This document shows positions 12,020-22,199 of a stretch of 64,000 nucleotides of DNA, piece by piece. The notes below the pieces were generated by a model, which worked only from the letters and a program-made list of their open reading frames with translations, had not been told where the DNA came from and ran no database searches. Position 1 is the stretch's first letter. Each line of letters begins with the position of its first letter. Origin of the DNA: Rhizomys pruinosus (taxonomy: Eukaryota > Chordata > Mammalia > Rodentia > Spalacidae); contig VZQC01007129.1 in NCBI GenBank assembly GCA_009823505.1, positions 622,460-686,459 of the forward strand, read 5' to 3'. The position numbers and the translations under genes were made by a program.

Positions 12020-12178
12020 AGTTTGTTTGTTTGTTTGTTTGTTTGTTTGTTTTGAGACAGAGTCTCACTATAGCTCCAGTTGGCCTAGAATTCTCTATGT
12101 AGAGAAGACTGGCCTTGATCCCACAGAAATCCACCTGCCTTAGCCTCCAAAGTGCTATGACTAAAGACTTGTACCATG
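12020..12178 (-). mobile_element. B1 SINE (antisense) with (GTTT)n tail
   Basis: A (gttt)7 tract, the reverse complement of the A-rich tail, is followed by ttgagacagagtctcac, gaagactggccttgatc and the ttagcctccaaagtgc end of an antisense B1. Diverged. Confidence 0.8.
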
Positions 12179-13483
12179 ATACATTTACACATAGTCCAGT
12201 GGTGGATCTTAATGTTAATTAGCATCTACCACAAAAAGAAGCTTCTCTGAAGAGTATTGGAAGATGAATTATTCTATGGATATAAAGACTCATCGGAAGT
12301 TGGTTTAACTGCATGTCTATTTAATAGAACAATAGCAATAGGGTCTTCCCTAGGGTTTGCGATCTATCTAGCCACAGGTTCTTTGTCCCAGTAATAGTGC
12401 CAGGGATGAGTTCTATCTTGTGGAGTGTGCTCTAAGTCCAATCAGGAAAAGGTCAGTTACTCCCATCACAACTGTTCCACTACCACAACAATGGGTACAT
12501 CTTACAAGACCCATCATTACTGTAGCTTACAACATTCTCAGCTGAATAAGACTATTAACTTTTCTCATATTGCCTGCATATAGCCTTCCAAGACTTTGTA
12601 AGCCACTCAGTGTATAAAGCTATGAGGTCAATACCAGCCTGATTTCTCCATGATTTTTTAATCAAGAATGTAGAGTCTCTAACAATAGGCTTTTGCCATC
12701 CCATTTGGAAGAGCAACCAAATGCAAAGGTAATATGCAATATTTTGAGTGGTGCTCATTGACTCCAAAATAAAATAAATAAATAAATCCTTCCTAAGGGA
12801 AGCCTTGTCTAGCAAGACCTGACTTTGTCCTCAAGTGGATTGAACTGGTGATTGAAAATCCAAAAGAAGCCAGGGGCTCCCCCTCCCAAAACCCTGAGTG
12901 ACCCTTGAGGACCAGATCCTCAACTGACCTTGAGAAAACAAAAACCTTGGTTAATCTGGGCTAACTGTGTGGCCTTAAACATCCAAAAGGAAAGTGTAAC
13001 CAGAAATAAATAAATAGTGAGTCTGAGAAATTATATTCAGGTATAAAACTTGAGATCTTAGTAAAAATACAAAAGAACACAGTTGTTTTGCCTGTCTTAC
13101 TGGCAAGTACAGCTACCCTGTGGCTGCTACTGCTTTTGCCATCCTTCAAAGACGTGAGAAGACAAAGCCTTTCAACCTTCCAATATGGACTGAAGACTCT
13201 TGTCTCTCCAAGAATCCTCCAAACTTTCAGGGCCAGGTGGGGACTGCTGAGACATCCAACTTATGGACTGAGCTACTACTGAGGTTTCCACTTCTTTAGA
13301 GTATAGACTGCCATTGTTGGACTAACCAGGCTGTATCATGGAGACAAATACAGGAAGATCAAGACAGGACTCGGTGCTTACTGGACCTCATTTGGCAAGA
13401 GCAGAACTGATGGTGGTTTGGGCTTGCCAAGGAGGAGCCTTCAAACATGACATCTTTCAGCCTAATAAAAAAAATCATAAGCT

Positions 13484-13730
13484 GGGCTGGAGAGATGGCC
13501 TAGTGGTTAAGGGCACCGACCGCTCTAACAGAGGACCCGGGTTCAATCCCCAGCACCCACATGGTGGCCAAGAACTGTCTGAAACTCCAATTCCAGGAAA
13601 ACTCCAGTTCCAGGGGAATCCAACACCCTCTTCTGACCTCCGTGGCATTGCACGACACGGGTGCACAAACCTGCATGCAGACAGTACATTCATACACATA
13701 CAGAAATAAATAAAATTTTAAAAAATTTAA
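13484..13730 (+). mobile_element. B2-type SINE with long target-site duplication
   Basis: Nearly intact tRNA-derived SINE: A-box region near 13497-13510, B box gggttcaatcc near 13538, then a body with the internal repeat ctccaattccag/ctccagttccag, and an A-rich tail. aaaaaaatcataagctg occurs at 13467-13483 and again at about 13730-13746. It is nested in the chimeric retroposon and is younger than it. Confidence 0.93.
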
Positions 13731-13789
13731 AAAAAATCATAAGCTGAAGATGCTAAAACCTGCTACATGTGGCATGCATATGTGCATAT

Positions 13790-14051
13790 TTTGTAGTGAT
13801 GGATATTGGAAGGAACAGCAACAACGACAGGAAAGTCTGTTTCAAAGAACTGACTGAAACTGAACTTACACTCAAAATAGTAAAGTTCTGCATCAAGAAT
13901 TTTGAGAGAGACTGAGAAAAAGATGAAAAATATGTTTGTCAGAATGCATGAGCTCTGGTGGGCTTGGGGAGCAGGGGTCTAGATTTGATTAGTAATGGAA
14001 TTTGATTTTTATGAAATGCACAGAGCTGCAATAAAACGTTGGCTTAAAAAA
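13790..14051 (+). mobile_element. L1 3' UTR segment of copy A
   Basis: Matches the 3' UTR of the full-length L1 at 41.4-41.7 kb: a gatggatattggaa start, the acagcaacaacgacag tract, the gactgagaaaaagatgaaa block, cagaatgcatgagctctgg, a G-rich tract and tctagatttgat before the tail. It belongs to the chimeric unit 12796-14051. Confidence 0.85.
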
Positions 14052-14142
14052 AAATAAGTCCTTCCTAGTAATGGGATTATTTGCTAGCCTGTGGTGTCTA
14101 ATAGAGACAATGACACTTCCATTAGATGGTAGCTCTATTTCA

Positions 14143-15116
14143 AACATTTTTATTTTTATTTTTAATATATTTTTGTTGTTATTCAACTTTTTCATACATC
14201 ATACATCATTTCTCAATCCAATTTAGAGACATTTCCCTTTCCATGACCCCCACCTCATCTGAGTTTATGCACTCTGCCATACATGTCTCGTATCTTTTTC
14301 TAAGTCTTTGCAGAGTTTTTTTTCAAAGCAGAGGCTTATTGTTTCAGGGAGAACTTCACTGTTTTGGTCTTTTTGCCCCAGGTTATTTTGTGTTGTTGGT
14401 GATGTTCTCGCAAAAACTTATATTGGCAGATATATATTATATATATATATCTCTATATATTATATATATATCACCTGAATTGGAAGATTTTCTTTTTTTG
14501 TAGGATAAAAGATTTCATGTTTTCCTTAAGGAAGTGTTTGAAGGCTCCTCTTTGGTAGTCCAAACAACCATCAGTCCTGCCATTGTGCTCCACACTGGGG
14601 TCTTTCCTTCCCATGGTCACCAACATGAGGTCTAGTAAGCACCACATCCTGTCTTGATCTTCCTGTACTTGTCTCCATGATACAGCCTGGGTAGCCCAAC
14701 AATGGCAGTCCATACTCTGAAGAAGTGGAAACCCCAATAGCTGCTCAGTCCATAAGCTGGATGTCTCAGCAGTCTCCATCTGGCATTGAAGTTTTGGAGG
14801 ATTCTTGGAGAGACATGAGTCTTCAGTCCACATTGGAATGTTAAAAAGCTCTGTCTCATGTCTTTGAAGTATGGCAAAAGCAGTGGCAGCCACAGAGTAG
14901 ATGAACTTGCCAGTAAGAATTGAAGACAGGCAAAACAACAGTGTTTTTTTCCCCCTTTGTGTCTTTTTACTAAGATCTCAAGTTTTATTCCTGAAGTACA
15001 ATTTCTCAGGCCTTACTGATTACTTCTGATTATAATTTCCTTTTAGATGCTTAAGCCACACAGCCCAGATTAACCAAGGTTTTTGTTTTCTCAAGGTCAG
15101 TTGAGGATCTATTCCT
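14143..15116 (-). mobile_element. Chimeric retroposon, body plus L1 3' UTR (copy B, inverted)
   Basis: On the minus strand this has the same body as copy A (15116 to about 14480), the same A-rich junction region, and then L1 3' UTR (about 14430 to 14143, including cagagtgcataaactcagatg and a G-rich tract). It is truncated at its 5' end relative to copy A by about 130 bases and carries a (TA)n expansion at 14431-14475. A 155-codon minus frame (14471-14938) crosses it but has no motif I recognise and is not kept in copy A. Confidence 0.6.
14431..14475. repeat. (TA)n microsatellite
   Basis: Interrupted TA repeat between the body and the L1 part of copy B. Confidence 0.9.
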
Positions 15117-15126
15117 TAGGAGTGGA

Positions 15127-15556
15127 GAGTCTGTAAGCATATTTTAGAGTAATATAAAACAAAATAGAAAAATGCTAACCATGAAATATGATATGGAAAT
15201 CAACCATTTCATATGTATGTATATGCATATTTTATAATGTTACTACAGTAGTAGGTTTCCATAATACTTTTTCAAAAGGTCTTTCTTGAGGTGGCTGGCT
15301 GTTAGACTAGCTGAATAACTCTGGGTGTGAAGGATCCATGGATTTCTCCAGATAGCTGCTTGTACAGACTTGGTGACTTCCAGGTCCATTATGACACCCT
15401 TTCTCAAAAAAATAAGAAGAGTGATACAGTAAAACCCCTGAAGTTGACCTCTGACCTTTTCAGGCACATGAACACACATATGTATATATGGTTTTTCACT
15501 AAAACAGAATAAAAGTCAAAATAGGTAATGCATCTGTGGGGAAAACTAGTTGACCC
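15127..15556. other. No recognised feature
   Basis: Ordinary A+T-rich sequence between copy B and the retrocopy that starts at 15572. No repeat or gene identified. Confidence 0.4.
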
Positions 15557-15571
15557 TGTAAAGACTCTTTC

Positions 15572-16375
15572 ACAGGCCATGGAGGAATGCTTCTTACTGG
15601 CTTGCTCCTCTGGCCCATGCCCAGCCTGCTTTCTTATACCCTACCTACACAACAACCTGCCCAGGGGTGGCACCACCCATAGTATGCTGGGCCCTCCCAC
15701 ATTGCTCAGCAATCAAGACAATACTCCACGGATGTGGCCACAGGCCAGTCCAATGGAGCCAATTCCCCAGTTGAGACTCCCTCAATCCAGATGTGTCAAG
15801 TTGACACTAAAGCTATCTAGCACTCCCCCCCCCAAAAAAAAAATAATCCAGTTTCTTTATCGGCTGAGAGATGAGGACTTCCTTGATCTGCCAGTGGATT
15901 TATCCTTCTGGTTGCTTGGACTTGTGGCCCATGCATCCTTAACTCACTTTTATTAACCAGTAGGTAAATCCCATTAAAATCATGGTGCTAAGGACCCAAT
16001 ACAACCCCCTAAGTGGAGATCATTCCATCTTGAAAACACCAACTGTGGTTGGTTGACTCTTCCTTCAAGGATTTGGAGGTCATGTAACTAAAGGAGTGGG
16101 GGGAAATGAAGTGGAGGATTGTAAAAACTCAGAAACAGTGTTCTCAGATACCATTAAACCATTTTCCCTTAGTCATTCTAGCAATGATTGGTTTGCTTGC
16201 TTTGTGTGTTTTCCCTTGGTTGGTAACTTTAATTGTGATGCTAAACTCTGATTGGCTGTTGTACTTATAAATCACCCTGTAACCTGCACCTCAGGGCCAC
16301 ACTCCTCCCAAGTTGAGTGCTGGCTTTCCATCGTAATTAAATTAAATCCTCCATTAAAACTCAAAAAAAAAAAAA
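15572..16375 (+). pseudogene. A-tailed retrocopy of a transcript containing antisense MaLR LTR
   Basis: The segment is flanked by exact 12-base copies of aaagactctttc (15560-15571 and 16376-16387) and ends in 16 or more A, with attaaa about 20 bases before the tail. 15572-15818 is antisense sequence of the MaLR LTR seen at 21.2 and 49.5 kb. 15840-16375 is unclassified, but its end (tgattggctg, acttataaat, attaaa) looks like an LTR promoter and poly(A) region. It reads as an L1-mobilised polyadenylated RNA. A 142-codon frame (15528-15956) starts outside the insert and is not credible as a gene. Confidence 0.7.
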
Positions 16376-16387
16376 AAAGACTCTTTC

Positions 16388-17494
16388 TGAGGAAAATCAA
16401 AGCATTATATAGTTCTCATTCACAACATATGTGAAATCATACAGTTAATGGGAAAAGCAGTAATGTTTGTGAAGGTGTGAGGAATACACAAAGCAATACC
16501 TTTTTTTTTTTTTATTATTGTATCAATTGTGATGGCTTAACGCAAAACAGAACCATAGCTCATGGTTGTTCAGGATAGATGGTATGAAATCAATGCTACA
16601 ACACTGAGGGAACATTCCTTTGGATAACTAGGAAAAATCTGTCTTCCTCAGCCTTTAGAGGAAAATTCTATTTCTTAGTTTGTACTTTTCAACTTCAAAG
16701 CGAATAGAGCAGTCTCCTCAGATTGGTCTGTGACTGTGCCCTCTTTTTACAAAAATACCGACCCTTGTGATAGTGAGCTAACTTAATAATCAAGGAAAAT
16801 CTCTCTGTACCTCGGTATCAAGATTCTCAATTTATTCACATTTGAATAATTTGTTTGATCACTTACGATTGTGTGTTCATATACTTTTTCAGGAGTCCAC
16901 CATAAATACATAAAATATGAAATAACTATTTCAGCCTGGGGAGGAGAGATTATATGAGTCTAGGTTAAACACTTAGGACATTACTCAATGCCATCTGTTC
17001 ATTCATTTTTCTCATTTATTTGCTTACCTATGAAATCATTACATTAGAAACAACCAAGGATAGGGAACATATGCCCAGCAAAGTAAAAGGTCTGAAAGAG
17101 AGGGTGCTGCAGCAGGACAGGGTTCCGTATAATTCCACTTGGGGTGTTGCCACACAGAAGCACAGGCTCAGTAATCTATAAAAGTATTTTTTCACATTTC
17201 CCGATGCTGGGAAGTCCAATATCAAGTAATTAAAAGAGAATAAAAAAGAGATGTAAAAAGAGATGTAAAGAGGTCTAGCTGATCACTCCAAGCCCTATTA
17301 TAAGGCACTGGTCATACCCAGGAGAGCAGAACCTTCACATAACCATTAAATTCAAACTCCAGACCTTTCTAACAATGTCATCTTGGAGATTAATTTTTTA
17401 CATGAGATTCTGAGTGATTATAAACACTGAAACCATAACAAAGTGTACATGGTGGTCTAATTTGTGAATCCTTGTAAATTGTGTTCTGTGTAGG

Positions 17495-17535
<41 letters not shown>

Positions 17536-17750
17536 ATGATATGAAAGCAATCGATTCAGGTTTATAAAGGGTTGTGTGCCAGCATATAGATGTAACACCC
17601 TAACTGTACTGAGTTTTATGGAAAGCTAAAGGTCTAATAGCTTTATTACAAGATTATTTTTATCTTTTGTGCTAAACTATATAAATATTAGAAATATGTT
17701 TCAGCTGGTTACTCCCTTAAAATATGAATTATAAATATTAAGTAATTGAC
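16388..17750. other. No recognised feature (contains a TA microsatellite)
   Basis: A+T-rich DNA with a poly-T run at 16501-16513 and (TA)n at about 17499-17531. No gene or repeat family identified. Confidence 0.4.
17499..17531. repeat. (TA)n microsatellite
   Basis: About 16 uninterrupted TA units. Confidence 0.95.
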
Positions 17751-17761
17751 AACTCTTTAAA

Positions 17762-18048
17762 AGCTGGAGAGATGGCCTAGCAGTTAAGAGCGCTGACCGC
17801 TCTTACAGAGGACCCGGGTTCGATCCCCAGCACCCACGTGGCGGCCGAGAACCGTCTGAAACTCCAATTCCAGGAGAACTCCAGTTCCAGGGGAATCCGA
17901 GACCCTCTTCTGACCTCCGCGGCATTGCAGGACATGGGTGCACAGACTTGCATACAGACAGTACATTCATACACATACAGAAATAAATAAAAATTAATAA
18001 AAAAAATTTAAAGGCGTGTGCCACCACGCCCTCTATAAAAAAAAAAAA
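17762..18048 (+). mobile_element. B2-type SINE with inverted B1 head at its 3' end
   Basis: A well-preserved B2-type SINE (intact B box gggttcgatcc, many CpGs retained) runs to about 18009. It is followed by taaaggcgtgtgccaccacg, the reverse complement of a B1 5' end, and then a pure A-tail. aactcttt (17751-17758) and aactcctt (18049-18056) bracket the whole. Retained CpGs suggest a recent insertion. Confidence 0.85.
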
Positions 18049-18059
18049 AACTCCTTGTG

Positions 18060-19180
18060 AAAGCATCAAATGAGATGTAATTTCTGGGTCTGGGTTACCT
18101 GACTCCTGATGATTATTTCTAGCTCTATCAATTTATCTGCGAATTTCATGATTTCATTTTTCTCTATAGATTAATACAATTTCATTGTGTGTACAAAGCA
18201 TATTTCCTCCTAAATTACAGGCTGTTGTAGGATGGGAGGACAGGTCCGAGAAGAGTGTATAAGGAAGGATATAAAGACATTTAAAAAATGCCATATGGAA
18301 ACCTACTGAGTCAACCATAAAAATCTATATGCAAGAAACTTGGGAGCATCTTAGTCAGCCTAGTGTTTGTTCATTCTGTCAGTAGATAAATAAATGGGGA
18401 CATTTTTCTTTGAATTACCATCCTAAATAGAGATCATCTATAAATTATTTATGAGTTATTATATAATGTTTATATAATGTTTCACTATGAAAACTTATCA
18501 AAATAGAAAAGTTTTTACAGTAAGACAGATATAAAATTCGCTTTGCACATGAACCAATGAATTTCTACTTTTGACATTTACTCAGTTACTCTGAGAGGAT
18601 ACTGATGCAGCATCCAAATTGCTGTCAGAATAAGAAGTTAATATATCTATTTTGGGGCATCCTTGAGATATTTCCCATAGGGTTGGCAAACAGTTTGATG
18701 TTTTAAGTTCTTCTCTTCATTACATAAAGAAGTTTCAAAATATGCTCTTAGCTCATTTTGCTTTTTCATTTTATATTTCTTCTGTAAGTTGGAGATTGTT
18801 ATATAACTTAATAGTGTTTATTTTTCTAAGTTTTACTTTTTGCCTTAAAATAATGTATGCATTGATACTTGCATTCCCTTTTCTGTGATAGACAATCATA
18901 TATTTTCTCACCAATAGCTGCCACTTTAATGTGAGACATATTTTTTCAAGGTTTTTATCACTATGTGTGCATACAAATAAAACATATATAATCCATGTTA
19001 TTTCCTATTTTCATTTATTTATGCCCAGTTAGTAACACTTGTTTATTCAAGATTCTGATTTCTTCAATCTTTGTGTCCTTTATAGTGGTCCTAGCAATTC
19101 ATTAATTTATATTTTAAAATTTATCATATTATTAAAATACGAAAAATGTTAATGTTTTATTTTTTTCCTATATCAAGAGT
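18060..19180. other. No recognised feature
   Basis: A+T-rich sequence with no identifiable repeat family, exon or RNA gene. Confidence 0.4.
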
Positions 19181-19189
19181 TAAAAATAC

Positions 19190-19900
19190 TTCACTTTGTG
19201 AAAATACTGAGTCTGAAGTGTATCTCTGAACTCTCATTAGAGAAGTTTCTTACGTAGCAAATGGGGATTAGAACAGAGACCCACAGCTGCCCAACATGCA
19301 GAGAATAAGAGACTACAGAACACTTACCTCTGAATAGGACATCTATACCAAACTTCTGTTCTCAAAGCTCAGGGATCAGCACAGAAGAGGGAACAGAAAC
19401 GATTGTAAGAGGTGTAGGTGGTTATTGACCAAAGGGAAACAGAATTGTCCGGATAACTAAGCAGTTACTCAAATGAACTCATAGCAGTGGTGACAGTATA
19501 CACAAGTCCCATGTAAGCTCAAATCAGACAAAATCCCAGCATAGAAGTAGAGAATATGTGCAAGGACCTTCAAACTTTGCTGAGGAACCATTGGTAACTG
19601 ATATCTACTAGGAGGAGGAGATTTATTCTTATATTTAAGGGTGTGATTCTGGCTCCAGGAATAGACCCACACCAAAAGTACTTGGGAAAACAATTTTGAT
19701 GCAATAGGCCATTAAATAATATATATGTATTATATACTTTATTATATAATTTACATGTTATATAACTTATGTATATAAACATATATAAATTGAGTGTATG
19801 AAGCTAGATGGAAGTGGAAGGGAGATGCAGAGTGGGAAGGAGTTCTCAATATGATTAAAAATATACCATATGAAATTTGTAAAAGTTAAAAACCTTAATT
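19190..19900 (+). mobile_element. Old L1 (Lx-like) 3' UTR
   Basis: Plus-strand landmarks shared with 52.3-53.2 kb and with mouse Lx-type 3' UTR: ctctcattagagaagtttc, gacccacagctgccc, acgattgtaagaggtg, aagctcaaatcagac, and a ggaaggagttctcaatatg-like end. Includes a TA-rich patch at 19718-19790. Confidence 0.7.
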
Positions 19901-19932
19901 CAATCTAGGCAATAATGATCATTTGCTGTTTC

Positions 19933-20145
19933 TGCTGGAGAAATGGATTAGTGCTTAAGAGTGTTGGCTGCTTTTGCAGAGGACCGAGGTTCAGTTACCA
20001 GCATCCATGTTGTGGCTAACAACCTTCAATAACTCCTGTTCCAGGGAATCCAACACTCTCTTCTGCCTTCTCTGGGCACTGCATGGCATAGGTGCACTTA
20101 TAGTTGCAGGTAATACACAAGCACATAAAATAAAAGAAAATCTAA
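19933..20145 (+). mobile_element. B2-type SINE (older)
   Basis: Diverged B2-like sequence: ctggagaaatggattagtgc, gaggaccgaggttcagttac, a shortened body and an A-rich tail near 20125-20145. The next B2 begins a few bases after the tail. Confidence 0.8.
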
Positions 20146-20148
20146 GAG

Positions 20149-20310
20149 GCTGGAGAGATGGCTCAGGGATTAACTGCTCTGTATGCTCTTTCAGAAAACT
20201 CCAGTTCAAATCGCAGCTCCCACATTGCGGCTAACAACCATCTGGAGCTCCAGTTCCAGAGGATCTAATGCCATCTTCTGATATATGCAGGCAATAAACA
20301 TAAATAAAAG
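20149..20310 (+). mobile_element. B2-type SINE (older), in tandem with the preceding one
   Basis: ggctggagagatggctcagg starts a second B2-like element right behind the first. The body is shorter (no doubled ctccagttccag block) and the tail is aaacataaataaaagt. Probably inserted in the A-tail of the first. Confidence 0.8.
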
Positions 20311-20450
20311 TATATAAAATATATAAAAATACGTATTTAAAATAAAATATTTTTAATATTAATATGTAGTGATAAATGTTATTTCATAATTTATAATTCA
20401 CTTAATCTATTTGTAATATTTCTGTTTTACTTATTTTTATATTTATTCTT

Positions 20451-20672
20451 TGTCAAAGACTTTTTATTTTTTTTATTTTTTAATTTTTTATTTATTTATT
20501 TATTTTTTTTTTTTTGAGAATCAGATAGGAGCAATCAGGGTGTTGCAAGTCCTGATTACGCAGAGATGCTAATCACGTATCATGCAAACTCCAATCATCA
20601 TTTTCTATCTGCCCTCCAAAAGGAGGAACTGGTAAGGATTATCCCACCTGATGATATGTCAAAGACTTTTTA
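20451..20672. repeat. Target-site duplication and A-tail of the U8 retrocopy
   Basis: Exact 16-base direct repeats at 20451-20466 and 20657-20672 enclose a T-rich tract with atttatttattt interruptions and the snoRNA body. Confidence 0.92.
20519..20655 (-). pseudogene. SNORD118: U8 snoRNA (SNORD118) retrocopy
   Basis: Read on the minus strand from 20655 this is a near full-length U8 C/D-box snoRNA: the start atcatcaggtgggataatcc, the loop around tccttttggagg, an atgatgattgg C-box region, the ctctgcgtaatcaggacttg block and the final ctgatt. U8 is a nucleolar RNA for 5.8S and 28S rRNA maturation. A poly(A) tail (T on the plus strand, 20467-20515) and a 16-base duplication tgtcaaagacttttta (20451-20466, 20657-20672) show it was copied from RNA by L1 enzymes. 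There is no snRNA-type promoter, so it is almost certainly inactive. Confidence 0.92.
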
Positions 20673-21080
20673 ATGTTATCCATATTTCCCCAAATTGCCT
20701 TTTATTTAGTAAATCTCTGTTTACCTGCTATTTACTTTTCTCATTTCTTTACTTTTCACTCCTTGAGTTGAATATTCATTTATCTTCATTTTTTGGCATT
20801 TTTTTATGACAAATCCAATTTAATTTTAAGCATTACTTATCTGTATCCCAAACATTTAGAAATATATTTTATTGGCAAATAATAATGTGAATATTAAGAT
20901 TTTCTCACAACTTCTTTAATAGAAAGTTGAATTACTGACTATTTTACAATGTATATGATGTTTAAAGGTAATTTAGAGAGTCTGATAAGGGCCCATTTCC
21001 TAGTTCGGATAATGGCACCCTCTTGTTATTTCCTCCACCACATGCTTTCATGAGGGAAAGTGTTAACTTTCTCTGACATA
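20673..21080. other. No recognised feature
   Basis: A+T-rich sequence without an identifiable repeat or gene. Confidence 0.4.
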
Positions 21081-21089
21081 TTTTATAGT

Positions 21090-21895
21090 TGTTGTCTTAG
21101 GTTTGTTGTGATAAAGCACAGTGACAAAAGCAAATTAGAGGGGAAAACTTTTCTTTTACCTCAGGGTTTGAGTTCACAGTCTGTGGTGGATAGCTTTAGT
21201 GTCAACTTGACATACCTGAGTTGAGGAAGTCAGTTGGAGAATTGCCTCCATTGGACTGGCCTGTAGCCATGTCTGCATGGTATTTTCTTGATTACTGAGT
21301 GATGTGGGAGGGCCCAGCCCACTGTGGGTGGTACCACCTCTGGGCAGATGGTTCTGTACTATATAAGAAAGCAGGCTGAGCATGGGCCAGGGGAGGAAGC
21401 CAGTAAGCAGAGTTCCTCCTTGGCCTGTGCTTCAGATCCTGCCTCCAGGTTCCTTACCTGAGTTAGTACCTTGGGCTCCCTAAGTGAAGAACTGTGACCC
21501 CAGTGATGTAAGATGAATAAGCCCTTTCCTCTACAAGTTGGTATTGGTCAGTGTGTTTTGTTACAGCAATATGAAAGCAAACTAGAACACAGTCCATCAC
21601 AGCACAGAAGTCACAGAGATGGAGCTTAAGAGAGCTGGTCACATTGTATCCACATGTAAGAGCAGAGAGCAGTTAGGTGATGCCTGCTGGGGCTGAGCTA
21701 TCTTTCTGCACTGTTAACCAATCTAGGGTCTCTTACCCAGAGAGCCAGAGAGTGAACTCCTCTTCTGACCTAAATTTATTTGATCAAAATAATCCCCACG
21801 GTCATGTCCACAAATCAACCTAATATAGGCAATGACTCTTTGAGAATTCCTTCTGAGGTGATTCTAGATTATAGCAGGTTGACAGCTAACAGGAA
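21090..21895 (-). mobile_element. Old LTR-type repeat (MaLR-like), antisense, split by a younger LTR
   Basis: Two pieces (21090-21181 and 21590-21895) join into one diverged rodent LTR-like repeat: ttgtgataaagcacagtgac, tgagttcacagtccatcaca, agctggtcacattgtatcc, ggtgattctagattatagc. The join is interrupted by the 408-bp LTR at 21182-21589. Family name uncertain. Confidence 0.6.
21182..21589 (+). mobile_element. Solo MaLR LTR with 5-bp target duplication
   Basis: A 408-bp element starting TGTGGTGGATAG and ending CTAGAACA, flanked by cagtc on both sides (21177-21181, 21590-21594). It contains a TATA-like tactatataag near 21358 and an aataag poly(A)-type signal near 21515. Length and ends match the LTR pair at 49.5-51.5 kb. 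A 5-bp duplication is typical of the ERVL/MaLR class. Confidence 0.9.
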
Positions 21896-22199
21896 GCATC
21901 GCAGAAACGCTAAGCCCCTTTTCATGTGGGCTTTGACTTTATCACCTTCCTTATCACTTTCCAGAACTATTGGCTTTGGGGTAAGGATTTTAATGTATGA
22001 ATATTTGAGAAGCAAAATCATTTTTCTATTGCATATCCTGTGGAGAAACAAAACTGATGATGAAGCAGAACAGAATGGTTGTCCTACCAAATTGGGTTCC
22101 AGCTTTAAAAATGCCAAGCCTGGCTGTTTCTCTGCTGCTTCTAAGCATCATTTGTTCTCTCTTCTTATCTTCTTTGTGCTATGGTGAATTGGACATATT

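Larger units (their letters stand above)
10740..12760 (-). mobile_element. Old L1 (Lx-like) 3' UTR, antisense
   Basis: Several landmarks of the Lx-type L1 3' UTR appear in reverse: tctttctgcctcttcttcc with ccctgagccttag near 11360, catctaccacaaaaagaagc near 12225, catcttacaagacccatc near 12496, and gataccagcctgatttctcc-like wording near 12630. A CA repeat and a B1 are nested. Non-coding. Boundaries are approximate. Confidence 0.65.
12796..14051 (+). mobile_element. Chimeric A-tailed retroposon: unknown body plus L1 3' UTR (copy A)
   Basis: An unclassified body (12796 to about 13476) is followed by L1 3' UTR (about 13790-14051) ending in an A-tail. A B2 is nested at 13484. The whole unit is bracketed by aaataaatccttccta (12780-12795) and aaataagtccttccta (14052-14067), 15 of 16 identical, so it inserted as one piece by L1-type target-primed reverse transcription. 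Without the B2 it is about 1 kb. I do not recognise the body; it carries no ORF1 or ORF2. A second copy lies inverted at 14143-15116. Confidence 0.7.

Noticed and set aside
14471..14938. 155-codon frame as a gene in the inverted retroposon copy
   Set aside because: The frame is not kept in the sister copy at 13.1-13.5 kb and has no recognisable motif.
17015..17230. Possible ancient mammal-wide repeat (gctgggaagtccaatatcaag)
   Set aside because: The phrase is suggestive of known old repeats, but nothing around it aligns well enough by eye to name one.
20519..20655. A functional U8 snoRNA gene
   Set aside because: The poly(A) tail and target-site duplication mark a retrocopy, and no snRNA-type promoter elements are seen next to it.
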